From: an uncultured Oscillospiraceae bacterium
GTDB lineage: Bacteria; Bacillota; Clostridia; Oscillospirales; Oscillospiraceae
Assembly (NCBI GenBank): GCA_944385405.1
Contig: CALWXB010000003.1
Span: 1 to 64,000 of the forward strand
Direction: 5' to 3'
Length of the DNA: 64,000 nucleotides
Part shown: positions 51,119 through 59,608 of the stretch, in pieces
Layout: every line of letters starts with the position of its first letter
Position numbering within the stretch: the stretch's first letter is position 1
Position numbers and translations under genes: made by a program
The notes under the pieces: generated by a model
What the model was told of the DNA's origin: nothing
The model's input: the letters and a program-made list of their open reading frames with translations, nothing else
The model's database searches: none

Positions 51119-52569
51119 TGAAAAAGTTCAATGAATGGAAAGCGTCGGCACAGAATGCCGGCAGCCGCCTGGCCTTCCGGGGCGGCACATACTCCCTGAT
51201 GCTCACCGCCGTGGTGCTGGCCATCTTGATCGTGGTGAACATCTTCGTCTCCGCCCTGCCGCCGGCACTGACGCAATACGATATCAGCGCCTCCAAGCTC
51301 TACTCCATCACCAGCAACACCAAGGTGGTGGTCAGCGCCCTGGACCAGGACGTCACCATCTACTGGATCGTCCAGGACGGCAAGGAGGACAGCGTCATCG
51401 AGAACCTGCTGAGCAAGTACGAGACCCTCTCCGACCACATCCACGTGGAGAAGAAGAATCCGGACGTGTTCCCCACCTTCGCCCAGCAGTACACCGATGA
51501 AGAGGTGGCCAACAACAGCCTTGTGGTGGAATCCGGCACCCGCAGCCGCTACATCGGCTACGACGACATCTACGTGGAGGAGACGGATCTGGTCACCTAC
51601 TCCACCGACAGCTCCTTCGACGGCGAGGGCGCCATCACCTCCGCCATCGACTACGTGGTCAACGAGGACCAGCCCCGGGTCTACGTCCTGGAGGGCCACG
51701 GCGAAGCCGAGCTCCCCGCCTCTCTCAGCGAGCAGATGGAAAAGGAGAATATGGAAGTGATCAGCTTCTCCCTGCTGACGGAGGACGCCATCCCCGAGGA
51801 CGCAGACTGCATTTTGATCTATGCGCCTGCCAGCGACATCTCCGCAGAGGAGCAGGCCATGCTCTCCGATTATGTGGCCGGCGGCGGCAAGCTGATGGTG
51901 TCGGCCGGCCCCACTGAGGACGGCATCCTGGAAAATCTCTACAGTCTGCTCTCGGACTACGGCGTGGAGGCTGTGGACGGCATCGTGGTGGACACGGACC
52001 GGGATCACTATGCCTTCCAGCTGCCCTATGTGCTGATGCCCGATATGTCCAGCAGCGACATTACGGACTCCCTCATCAAGGAGCGCTACTACGCCCTGAT
52101 GCCCATCGCCACCGGCCTGCGGGTCACGGAAACGGACAACGGCACCGTGACGGAGCTGCTCACCACCTCGGAAAGTGCCTTCAGCAAGATCGCCGGATAC
52201 GACCTGACCTCCTATGAAAAGGAGGAGGGCGACGTCGACGGTCCCTTCACGGTGGCGGTATCCGTGGAGAGCGCCGGCGGCGGAGAGATGATCTGGTTCA
52301 CCTCCTCGGTCTTTCTGGAGGACGTTTACAATGCCTACTCCTCCGGTGCCAACACAGACATGGCCATGAATGCGCTGGCTTCCCTCATCGGAGAGAGCGA
52401 GGCCATGGCTATCCGCAGCAAGTCCCTGAATTTCGACTATCTCACCATCAGCGATTCCACTGCCTCCCTGCTGAAAACGGTCATGGTGGGCGTATTCCCG
52501 CTGGCCTATCTGGGCATCGGCATCGCCGTGGTGGTGTGGAGAAGGAGGCAGCAGCATGAAACGGTCTAA
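51118..52569 (+). CDS. GldG-family ABC auxiliary protein
   Basis: This 483-residue protein has an N-terminal membrane helix (about 26-47), an extracellular region that resembles the GldG/IFT52-like fold (VYVLEGHGEAELP, ISFSLLTEDAIPEDADCILIYAPASDIS) and a C-terminal membrane helix (about 455-475). Members work with GldA/GldF-type transporters. The stop overlaps the DUF4340 gene by 14 bases. Confidence 0.85.
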   Translation: MKKFNEWKASAQNAGSRLAFRGGTYSLMLTAVVLAILIVVNIFVSALPPALTQYDISASKLYSITSNTKVVVSALDQDVTIYWIVQDGKEDSVIENLLSKYETLSDHIHVEKKNPDVFPTFAQQYTDEEVANNSLVVESGTRSRYIGYDDIYVEETDLVTYSTDSSFDGEGAITSAIDYVVNEDQPRVYVLEGHGEAELPASLSEQMEKENMEVISFSLLTEDAIPEDADCILIYAPASDISAEEQAMLSDYVAGGGKLMVSAGPTEDGILENLYSLLSDYGVEAVDGIVVDTDRDHYAFQLPYVLMPDMSSSDITDSLIKERYYALMPIATGLRVTETDNGTVTELLTTSESAFSKIAGYDLTSYEKEEGDVDGPFTVAVSVESAGGGEMIWFTSSVFLEDVYNAYSSGANTDMAMNALASLIGESEAMAIRSKSLNFDYLTISDSTASLLKTVMVGVFPLAYLGIGIAVVVWRRRQQHETV

Positions 52570-53962
52570 ACGCATGCTCATCCTGCTGGGCGTCCTGGCG
52601 GTGGCCTGTGCGGCCACCTTCGGAGTCCTCCACCTGGAGAAGCGGCAGGAACAGATCAAAACCAGCGGCGAGACCATTCTGGAGATCCCCACAGAGGATG
52701 TGGACGCGCTGGCCTGGACCTATGAAGGCCAGACTCTCTCCTTCCACCCGGACAGCAGCTGGGTCTATGACGACGATGCGGCCTTCCCGGTGGATACCGA
52801 GGCGGTGGAGTCGCTGCTGGCCCAGTTCCAGCCCCTGCAGGCGGCCTTCGTCATCGAAGGGGCGGAGGATCTGGGGCAGTATGGTCTGGACGACCCCATC
52901 TGCACCATCTCCGTGAACACGGCGGACACGGCCTATGAGATCCTGCTGGGAGATTTCAGCGCCATGGACTCCCAGCGGTATGTCTCCATTGGAGACGGCA
53001 ATGTCTACCTGGTGACGGAAGACCCCATGAACGCCTTCGACGCCCAGCTCAGCGACATGATCCTCAACGACGCACCGCTGCCGGAAAGCCAGGTGACGGA
53101 GCTTCGCTTCTCCGGCGAGGACTCCTATACCATCCGCCACGAAGAGGACAACGCCCTCACCTACAGCGAAGACGACGTCTATTTCACCCAGCAGGGCGGA
53201 AATACCCTGGCGCTGGACACCTCCAAGGTCCGGGACTACCTCAGCGCCCTGTGTACCGTGGATCTGACGGACTATGTCACCTACAATGCCACGGAAGAAG
53301 CCATTGCCTCTTATGGTCTGGATGATCCGGAGCTGACGGTTTCCGTGGACTATACTGCCGAGGGTGAGGACGGGGAGTCCTACTCGGACACCTATGTCCT
53401 GGCCATCAGCCGGGACCCCGCGGAGCTGGCCGCCCAGGACGCCAGCGCGGACGATTCCGAGGACGAGGAGGAGACCATCACCGCCTACGCCAGGGTGGGC
53501 GATTCCCCCATCATCTACCGCCTGACCCAGGAGGACTATGAGGATCTGGCGGCAGCCTCCCGGGACGATCTGCGCCACTCCCAGGTGTTCTGGGGCGACA
53601 CTGCCCAGCTCACCCAGCTGGACATCACCCTGGACGGCACGGACTATGTCCTCCCCGCCCAGAGCACCGATGACGGCCTCACCTTTACCTATGGGGACGA
53701 AACCGTGGACGGCAGCGATCTGGAAAGCGCCCTGCTGGCCCTCAGCGCCGACAGCTTCACCGACGAGACGCCGGATCAGCAGCAGGAGATCGCCATGACC
53801 CTGCATCTGGACAATGAAAACGTCTCCCAGGTGGAGATCGTCCTGTACCGCTATGACGGTGCCCACTGCCTGGCCGTGGTGGACGGCACCCCCGTCTCCC
53901 TGGTCTCCCGCTCTGGTGCGGCGGACCTCACCGAGGCAGTGTACGCCATCGTATTGAACTGA
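52556..53962 (+). CDS. DUF4340 membrane-anchored protein
   Basis: This 468-residue protein has one N-terminal membrane helix (about 5-22) and an extracellular beta-rich region with repeated DUF4340 units: YGLDDP-type motifs recur (EDLGQYGLDDPICTISV and EAIASYGLDDPELTVSV). DUF4340 genes regularly end Gld-type ABC operons, where the protein is thought to work with GldG. The exported substrate is unknown. Confidence 0.88.
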   Translation: MKRSKRMLILLGVLAVACAATFGVLHLEKRQEQIKTSGETILEIPTEDVDALAWTYEGQTLSFHPDSSWVYDDDAAFPVDTEAVESLLAQFQPLQAAFVIEGAEDLGQYGLDDPICTISVNTADTAYEILLGDFSAMDSQRYVSIGDGNVYLVTEDPMNAFDAQLSDMILNDAPLPESQVTELRFSGEDSYTIRHEEDNALTYSEDDVYFTQQGGNTLALDTSKVRDYLSALCTVDLTDYVTYNATEEAIASYGLDDPELTVSVDYTAEGEDGESYSDTYVLAISRDPAELAAQDASADDSEDEEETITAYARVGDSPIIYRLTQEDYEDLAAASRDDLRHSQVFWGDTAQLTQLDITLDGTDYVLPAQSTDDGLTFTYGDETVDGSDLESALLALSADSFTDETPDQQQEIAMTLHLDNENVSQVEIVLYRYDGAHCLAVVDGTPVSLVSRSGAADLTEAVYAIVLN

Positions 53963-53974
53963 GCCCCCTCTTTG

Positions 53975-54021
53975 AAAAGGCGGCCGTCCCTTCCCGAAGG
54001 AAGGGACGGCCGCCTTTTTTT
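53975..54021 (+). terminator. terminator of the Gld-like operon
   Basis: 18-bp perfect arms (53975-53992 and 54001-54018) followed by a T-run. Confidence 0.95.
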
Positions 54022-54082
54022 GCCGGGAGCGGAGATGCTCCGCTTGTGAAACAGGCGCATCTGCCGTACAATGGAACAAAAT

Positions 54083-54109
54083 ACGGCACGGCCCTTGGGA
54101 CCGTGCCGT
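54083..54109 (-). terminator. terminator after the XRE gene
   Basis: 9-bp arms (54083-54091 and 54101-54109), then TATTTTG on the minus strand. Confidence 0.7.
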
Positions 54110-54118
54110 GGGGCAGCA

Positions 54119-54583
54119 TCAGCCGCGCCCCAACTCCTTGCGCACCGCCTTGGCGATGAGAGCCTGCCCCTCCGGAGAGCGCAGCACCTCCAGCACCGAG
54201 GAACGTACCATATCCTGGAAGGACTTGCTCTTCAGAAGCGCCGAGAACACAGCGCTCTCCCCCGCGCCGCCTGCGGAGGCGGCCACCTGCCGCGCCGGGG
54301 CCTGCGGCCGGACCGGCGCCTGGGGCTGCGGCGTCTCGTCGGCAAAGGACGAGTTGAGCCAGTTCTCCATCTGCGTGCGGTCGTCGCTCTCCCCTCTCAG
54401 GTAAAAGAGCGATACTCCAAAAAAGGACGCCAGCTTCTGCTGCTGCTCCTGAGTAGGCGTCTGGCGGCCGGTCTCAAACTTTTCTGCCGCGCTTTTGGGC
54501 AGTCCCAGCGCCGCGGACAGTGCCGGGCGGCTCAGCCCTTTCTCTGTGCGGAGGGCTTCGATCCGCTGTGCCATGGTGATCAT
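54119..54583 (-). CDS. XRE-family protein with Pro/Ala linker and C-terminal helix domain
   Basis: This 154-residue protein has an HTH_3 domain (about 6-62, RIEALRTEKGLSRPALSAALGLPKSAAEKFETGR), a Pro/Gln/Ala linker (about 84-110) and a conserved-looking helical tail (SALLKSKSFQDMVRSSVLEVL). GGAGG precedes ATG 54583. The target is unknown. Confidence 0.85.
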   Translation of the reverse strand: MITMAQRIEALRTEKGLSRPALSAALGLPKSAAEKFETGRQTPTQEQQQKLASFFGVSLFYLRGESDDRTQMENWLNSSFADETPQPQAPVRPQAPARQVAASAGGAGESAVFSALLKSKSFQDMVRSSVLEVLRSPEGQALIAKAVRKELGRG

Positions 54584-54720
54584 GGAAAAACCTCCTGTAT
54601 GAACGATCTCCAGTCCCCGCCCCGCAGAGCAGGGCCGGTGGGATGTCCCATTATACCGCAGATACCGCCGGTGAAAAAGGGGATTTTCGAAAAAACTCCG
54701 GCAGAGAAAGGAGCCCTCCT

Positions 54721-55614
54721 GTGTACTGGAACAGCCTCAATGCGTTTCTCCGCGGCCGGTATGGGCGGAAGGTGTACAAACTGGCCCTCTCCTCCGGCTG
54801 CTCCTGTCCCAATCGGGACGGCACACTGGGCAGCCGGGGCTGCATCTTCTGCGACGGGGCGGGCGCCTTCGCGGAGGCGGGGGACATCCCGCAGCAGATC
54901 GAATCCGCCAAGACCCGGGTGGCGGCCAAGGCCGGCCCCCATCCGCTCTACATCGCCTATTTCCAGTCCTTCACCAACACCTACGCCCCGCCGGAGCGCC
55001 TCCGTGCCCTCTATACCGCCGCCATGGCCCCGCCGGAGGTGGTAATCCTCTCCGTGGCCACCCGGCCGGACTGTCTGCCGGAGCCGGTGGTGTCCCTGCT
55101 GGCGGAGCTGAACCGCAGCAAGCCGGTGTGGGTGGAACTGGGCCTCCAGACCATCCACCCGCAAAGCGCCGCCTATATCCGCCGGGGCTATGGTCTTCCG
55201 ATATTTGACGACGCCGTGGAGCGGCTGAAGACCGCAGGACTCGGCGTGGTGGTCCACCAGATCCTGGGCCTGCCCGGGGAGACGGAGGACATGATGGCCG
55301 CCACTGCCCGCTACATCGGCGCTTCCGGGGCCGACGGCGTCAAGTTCCACCTGCTCCACGTCCTCCGGGGCACGGACCTGGCCGACGACTGGGCGGCGGG
55401 AAAATTCTCCTGTATGGACCCGGACGCCTACATCGCCGCCCTGGAAGCGTGCCTGCGGGTCATCCCACGGGAAATGGTGGTCCACCGTCTCACCGGGGAC
55501 GGCGCCAAGCGGGACCTGCTGGCCCCCCTCTGGAGCGGCGACAAGAAGCGGGTGCTGAATGCCATCCGCGCAGCCTTCCTGCGGGACGATCTGGAGCAGG
55601 GCAGCGGGCTTTGA
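54721..55614 (+). CDS. radical SAM protein, YhcC/TIGR01212 type
   Basis: This 297-residue protein has a widely spaced cluster motif CSCPNRDGTLGSRGCIFC, typical of the TIGR01212 family, and conserved segments FQSFTNTYAP, SVATRPDCLP and WVELGLQT. The reaction is unknown. The start is GTG 54721, seven bases after AAAGGAG. Confidence 0.9.
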   Translation: MYWNSLNAFLRGRYGRKVYKLALSSGCSCPNRDGTLGSRGCIFCDGAGAFAEAGDIPQQIESAKTRVAAKAGPHPLYIAYFQSFTNTYAPPERLRALYTAAMAPPEVVILSVATRPDCLPEPVVSLLAELNRSKPVWVELGLQTIHPQSAAYIRRGYGLPIFDDAVERLKTAGLGVVVHQILGLPGETEDMMAATARYIGASGADGVKFHLLHVLRGTDLADDWAAGKFSCMDPDAYIAALEACLRVIPREMVVHRLTGDGAKRDLLAPLWSGDKKRVLNAIRAAFLRDDLEQGSGL

Positions 55615-55826
55615 ACATCCGCAAGCCTGCCGGCAGATACTGGGCACCGCATCTGATCTGATCAAGAAAACAAACGATCACCCTTCCGGCACTCAGCATC
55701 CCGAAACCAGTAGTATCCGGGCAGACCCGTGATGTTTCCCGGACGTATTTTCACCTAGCAGATGTGCATACGGCTAAACTCTCAATGGAAGTCGCATATC
55801 GCATGAACTACAATTGACATACACAG

Positions 55827-55858
55827 AAAAGACGCCGGCAAATGCCGGCGTCTTTTCT
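55827..55858 (-). terminator. terminator of the signalling/surface operon
   Basis: 14-bp arms (55827-55840 and 55843-55856) with A/T flanks, immediately after the SLH gene on the minus strand. The rest of the gap 55615-55826 shows no gene. Confidence 0.85.
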
Positions 55859-55867
55859 CAAGGCGTG

Positions 55868-58800
55868 TTATACCCGATTTTCCACAAACACAGACAGCCG
55901 ATGCAGCAGCACCGCCAACTGTGCACGGGTGGTGATTCCCGTGGCGTCCATGGTGTAATTGCCGATGCCTTTGAAAATGCCGAACTGATACAACACCTGG
56001 AAGGCATCATTCTCTGCCTGGGTCATATCCTGCGCATCCGTGAAAGCGATCGGCTCTGCAGGCAGCGTACAATCCACCTTCAAGGTCTGCAGGTATTTTA
56101 CCAGCATCACTGCAAACGCTCCGCGGGCCATGGGCTCCTGGAAGGCGATCTCTGCTCTCCGAGGCAGCAGATCATTGGACATCGCCCAGTTCCCGGCAGC
56201 GGTATACCACTGGCCGGCGGGGATCTCCGGATAGGAAAGCTCACCATATGGGGCGAGATCCACTTGGCCCATGCGGGCCAGCACCGTCACCATGATTGCC
56301 GGAGACGTGTAGCCATAGGGCGCGAAGCGGTCAGAAGTAACGCCCACCATCAGTTTGCGCTGATACACCCAGTCCACATCGGGATAGTACCAGTCGCTGG
56401 CGGAAACATCCACGAAGATATCCGCCGTGGTCTGGCCAGAAGCAGTACCCGGAGTCGTTGCAGGAGCATTGATGGAAGGCTTGCTGTTTCCACCGCCGGA
56501 GCCGGAGGATCCGGAGGAAGATCCCGTGTAAACCGTAAAGTTCTGCGCCGCACGCTTGACAGTATTGGTATCGCTGGCATCGGTACGGAACTCGGCGGCG
56601 ATGGTATGGCTGCCGGAGCGGAGGTTCTTGAAGGTCTGGGCCTGGATGGTGATCCGGGTGCTGCCTTCCTCGTGCAGATAGTCCACGCCTTCTCTCAGTT
56701 TCTCGCCGTCCAGGAACACATACATGAACTGATCATGCTCACCCTCAGACACCATGAGGCGGTCCTGATCCAGCTCCTCTTCCGACGTGTCGATGCTGTC
56801 GGGCAGACGCTCGGACAGCTCATAGCCCGGATCTGTGGCATTCTCCACGTTTGTGTCCGTGTTCTGCAGGATCTCCAATGTAAAGGTCTTGCGCTCTGTC
56901 CGTCCGCTGGCCAGGAACGTTGCCTCCACCGTAAAGGTGAAGCTGCCATATTCCTTGGGCACGCCATAGAGCTTTCCGTTCTCAGAGAGATCCACGCCCT
57001 CCGGAAGCTGACCGGACACCCGACGGATCTGCACACCGTTAGAACTTCCCATCACACTGGTCTGGATCATGCTGTTATACGGCACATATTTGACGCCGGG
57101 CACGAAGTCCTCGGTGGTGATCTTTTCAGCGCCGGCAGTACCGATCAGCTTGATGCGGACCTCCTGATCGTCACCGGGATCATCCGGTGTCCCCATGTCA
57201 GCCTTGATGACCAGCGTACCGCTGACTGTGCCTGCCTGCACCTCGCCGTTTGCGTCCCGGATCGGCTCCAGACGGATCTTGGCAATATTGTCCATGGAAT
57301 AGGAAGAGGTGCTGTCAAAGGCAGCCAGTTCAGCCACAGAATCCTCCCGGATGGTCCAGTACTCGTCCAGCTTCACATTCTGAGCATCCTCCAACTTGAC
57401 GGACAGGCCCTTGAGTGCCTCATCGCCGATGTTGGCAAAGAACACGTCGTGGTGATAATCATGGAAGCTGTCCAGGTACACCTCCCGAACCGGTTCATTG
57501 GTATCCGGGTCCCAGGTGGCCTTCACATTAGCGGCGTTGACATACAGCTGCGCGCCATCCTGGGGCGTGACAAAGGTCACCCAATAGTTTTTCACGGCCT
57601 TTTCTCCAGCGACGGCGGAATACTGCACCGCCTCGCCGCTGGTAAAGGGAACCGCACTGACTCTGCTGGTCTGCTCTGTACCGCTGACGCCATTATGCCC
57701 GGCATAGGCCTTGACGCCGGGACCCACCGTAAACTCCGGATAGATCTCCGTGTCTGTTACAGGATCTCTCATCCCATCCGTCAGGAACACCGTTTGGCAG
57801 CCGAAGTTCAGCTCCCCATCCGGATAGCCGTAATAGTAGCCGTCCACGTCGGCAGGCATGACCCACGCCCGGTATTCCCCGGAATCATAGCCGTCCCCGC
57901 CCTGTCCGGAGGCACCGTCCACATGGAAATAGGTATCCACTTGATCGGGTACCGGCTCCTCTGGCTCATAGGGCAGCAGGATGACCTTATCGTGGGTAAG
58001 CAGGGTGCCGTCCTTCTTGAATACGGAGAAGGTGACACCACCGCTGTAATCAGCCTGGTATCCGTCCCCGAACAGCTCTGCGGTGATGTCCGGCTGTCCG
58101 GCCGCCTCCTCGGGGGTCTGGTAATAGCCCACATAGGATTCCAAATACTGGGCAGCATCTTCCGTCCGCGTGCCATTCGGGTAGTACCTCATAGAGAAGA
58201 AATAGGCGCCATCCACGGCGTATTCCGCCAGGGCTGTATATTCGTGGACGCGGACACCCTGGGTCTCATCTTCATAGCTGTCTCCCCAGTCGGAGACCCG
58301 CGTTCCCTCGGCGTTTTCCAGGTAGAAGTAGCCCCAGCTGTCTCCAGGTATATACAAGTCCACATACAGCGGCCGAACCGCTACTGCTTCCCCGTCCCGC
58401 AGCCAGCGGGTAGTCAGCTCGCAGCCGTTATGGTTCGTGTAGTCAGCCAGATAGCCCGTGCCGTCCACAATCTCAGCCGTCACGTTCCGGGTCGTCCCGG
58501 CGGCGATGGCAGCGTCCAGCTCTTCCCGGGTAAAGTAATGGCCGGTGTAGACCTCCATTGTCAAGGCGTCGAAATCTGCTGCCCCATTTGCCAGCTTGAC
58601 TTTGGCTTCGCTCCACCCGTCCCAGATATTGCCGTCCGCATCCGCTTCCATCCGCAGTTTGGCAATTTTCCGGCCGTCGGCATAGGTCAGCCAATTGGTA
58701 GTATAAGAGACATCGCCCAGCAGGGGGATCGCCTGTCCATCAGCGGTATAGGCGCTGCCGGTCACAAGATCATCCTCCCGGGAAACCTCCACCGTCACAT

Positions 58801-59608
58801 TGTACAGGGTATTATGCACCATATCCAGCTGGTCTGCGTTACCCACGATCAGATCAAAGTAGCCATAGAGACTTCCGCTGGTGGGCGAGAGGTCCAAGGT
58901 GCCGTTTCGGTCTATAATGGTAAAATCATCGCCGGCATCCTCCCTGGCCCAGACCACCAGGTCGCCCTCACCCAGCTCGGCTTCACCTGCCAGGACAGTG
59001 GTGACCGCTACTCGCTCCAGCTCTTCAGCAAAATAGCCTGTCATGTTCAAGGAAACATACTCTTCATCTAGGGGCAGCAGGCTGTTTGGGCTGGCGGCCG
59101 GCATATTGGTGAAGGTCTTTTCCTCCGGGTAGGCAGGGATGTACTCGCCGCCTACCATCACGCCGATCTGCGTCAGAACGGACGGATCCGTCTGCTCCGA
59201 GAACACGGAGAACACATGGCCTCCCACCGTCACGGTGTCGTTTGGGTCCATGAACCACGCTTCCCAGGTGTCGCCCTCGTAGGTGAACTGCACTTCATAG
59301 GGGAAAAAGGCATTTTCCTCCAGTTGGATCTCATAGCTCCCGTCCTCTGCAAAGAGTACATACGGCTCCTCGCCGGAGGCGGCCCGCTGGGTATCCGTGC
59401 CCACCGTGACTTCCAGGTTCCCCAGGTTATAGATCACCTCATCTGCCGCGGCGGACTCCTCCTGTTCTTCCACCGCAACGGGCTCCTCTTCTTCCACCGC
59501 AGTGGGTTCTTCTTCTGTCTCTTCCGCCGCCAGTGCTGCCGCCGGCAGAAGCGACACCAGCATCCATACCGCCAGTATGGCTGCCAGTCCGCGCTTGATC
59601 TTCCTCAT
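55868..59608 (-). CDS. large SLH-domain surface protein
   Basis: This 1246-residue protein begins with a signal peptide (cleavage near residue 28, AAALAAEE) and an acidic Glu-rich stretch. A long beta-rich region (about 60-1020) includes a putative Ig domain near 850-930 (LPEGVDLSENGKLYGVPKEYGSFTFTVEA). A Ser/Gly linker (about 1025-1065) leads to C-terminal S-layer homology domains (about 1066-1246: DVSASDWYYPDVDWVYQRKLM, AGQWYTAAGNWAMSNDLL, and a third repeat to the end) that bind pyruvylated wall polymer. It is the last gene of the operon; its ATG overlaps the kinase stop (ATGA). The function of the ectodomain is unknown. Confidence 0.88.
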   Translation of the reverse strand: MRKIKRGLAAILAVWMLVSLLPAAALAAEETEEEPTAVEEEEPVAVEEQEESAAADEVIYNLGNLEVTVGTDTQRAASGEEPYVLFAEDGSYEIQLEENAFFPYEVQFTYEGDTWEAWFMDPNDTVTVGGHVFSVFSEQTDPSVLTQIGVMVGGEYIPAYPEEKTFTNMPAASPNSLLPLDEEYVSLNMTGYFAEELERVAVTTVLAGEAELGEGDLVVWAREDAGDDFTIIDRNGTLDLSPTSGSLYGYFDLIVGNADQLDMVHNTLYNVTVEVSREDDLVTGSAYTADGQAIPLLGDVSYTTNWLTYADGRKIAKLRMEADADGNIWDGWSEAKVKLANGAADFDALTMEVYTGHYFTREELDAAIAAGTTRNVTAEIVDGTGYLADYTNHNGCELTTRWLRDGEAVAVRPLYVDLYIPGDSWGYFYLENAEGTRVSDWGDSYEDETQGVRVHEYTALAEYAVDGAYFFSMRYYPNGTRTEDAAQYLESYVGYYQTPEEAAGQPDITAELFGDGYQADYSGGVTFSVFKKDGTLLTHDKVILLPYEPEEPVPDQVDTYFHVDGASGQGGDGYDSGEYRAWVMPADVDGYYYGYPDGELNFGCQTVFLTDGMRDPVTDTEIYPEFTVGPGVKAYAGHNGVSGTEQTSRVSAVPFTSGEAVQYSAVAGEKAVKNYWVTFVTPQDGAQLYVNAANVKATWDPDTNEPVREVYLDSFHDYHHDVFFANIGDEALKGLSVKLEDAQNVKLDEYWTIREDSVAELAAFDSTSSYSMDNIAKIRLEPIRDANGEVQAGTVSGTLVIKADMGTPDDPGDDQEVRIKLIGTAGAEKITTEDFVPGVKYVPYNSMIQTSVMGSSNGVQIRRVSGQLPEGVDLSENGKLYGVPKEYGSFTFTVEATFLASGRTERKTFTLEILQNTDTNVENATDPGYELSERLPDSIDTSEEELDQDRLMVSEGEHDQFMYVFLDGEKLREGVDYLHEEGSTRITIQAQTFKNLRSGSHTIAAEFRTDASDTNTVKRAAQNFTVYTGSSSGSSGSGGGNSKPSINAPATTPGTASGQTTADIFVDVSASDWYYPDVDWVYQRKLMVGVTSDRFAPYGYTSPAIMVTVLARMGQVDLAPYGELSYPEIPAGQWYTAAGNWAMSNDLLPRRAEIAFQEPMARGAFAVMLVKYLQTLKVDCTLPAEPIAFTDAQDMTQAENDAFQVLYQFGIFKGIGNYTMDATGITTRAQLAVLLHRLSVFVENRV

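Noticed and set aside
55814-59071. 1085-codon open frame opposite the SLH protein
   Set aside because: Shadow of a real gene with signal peptide and SLH repeats; no ribosome binding site or recognisable domain.
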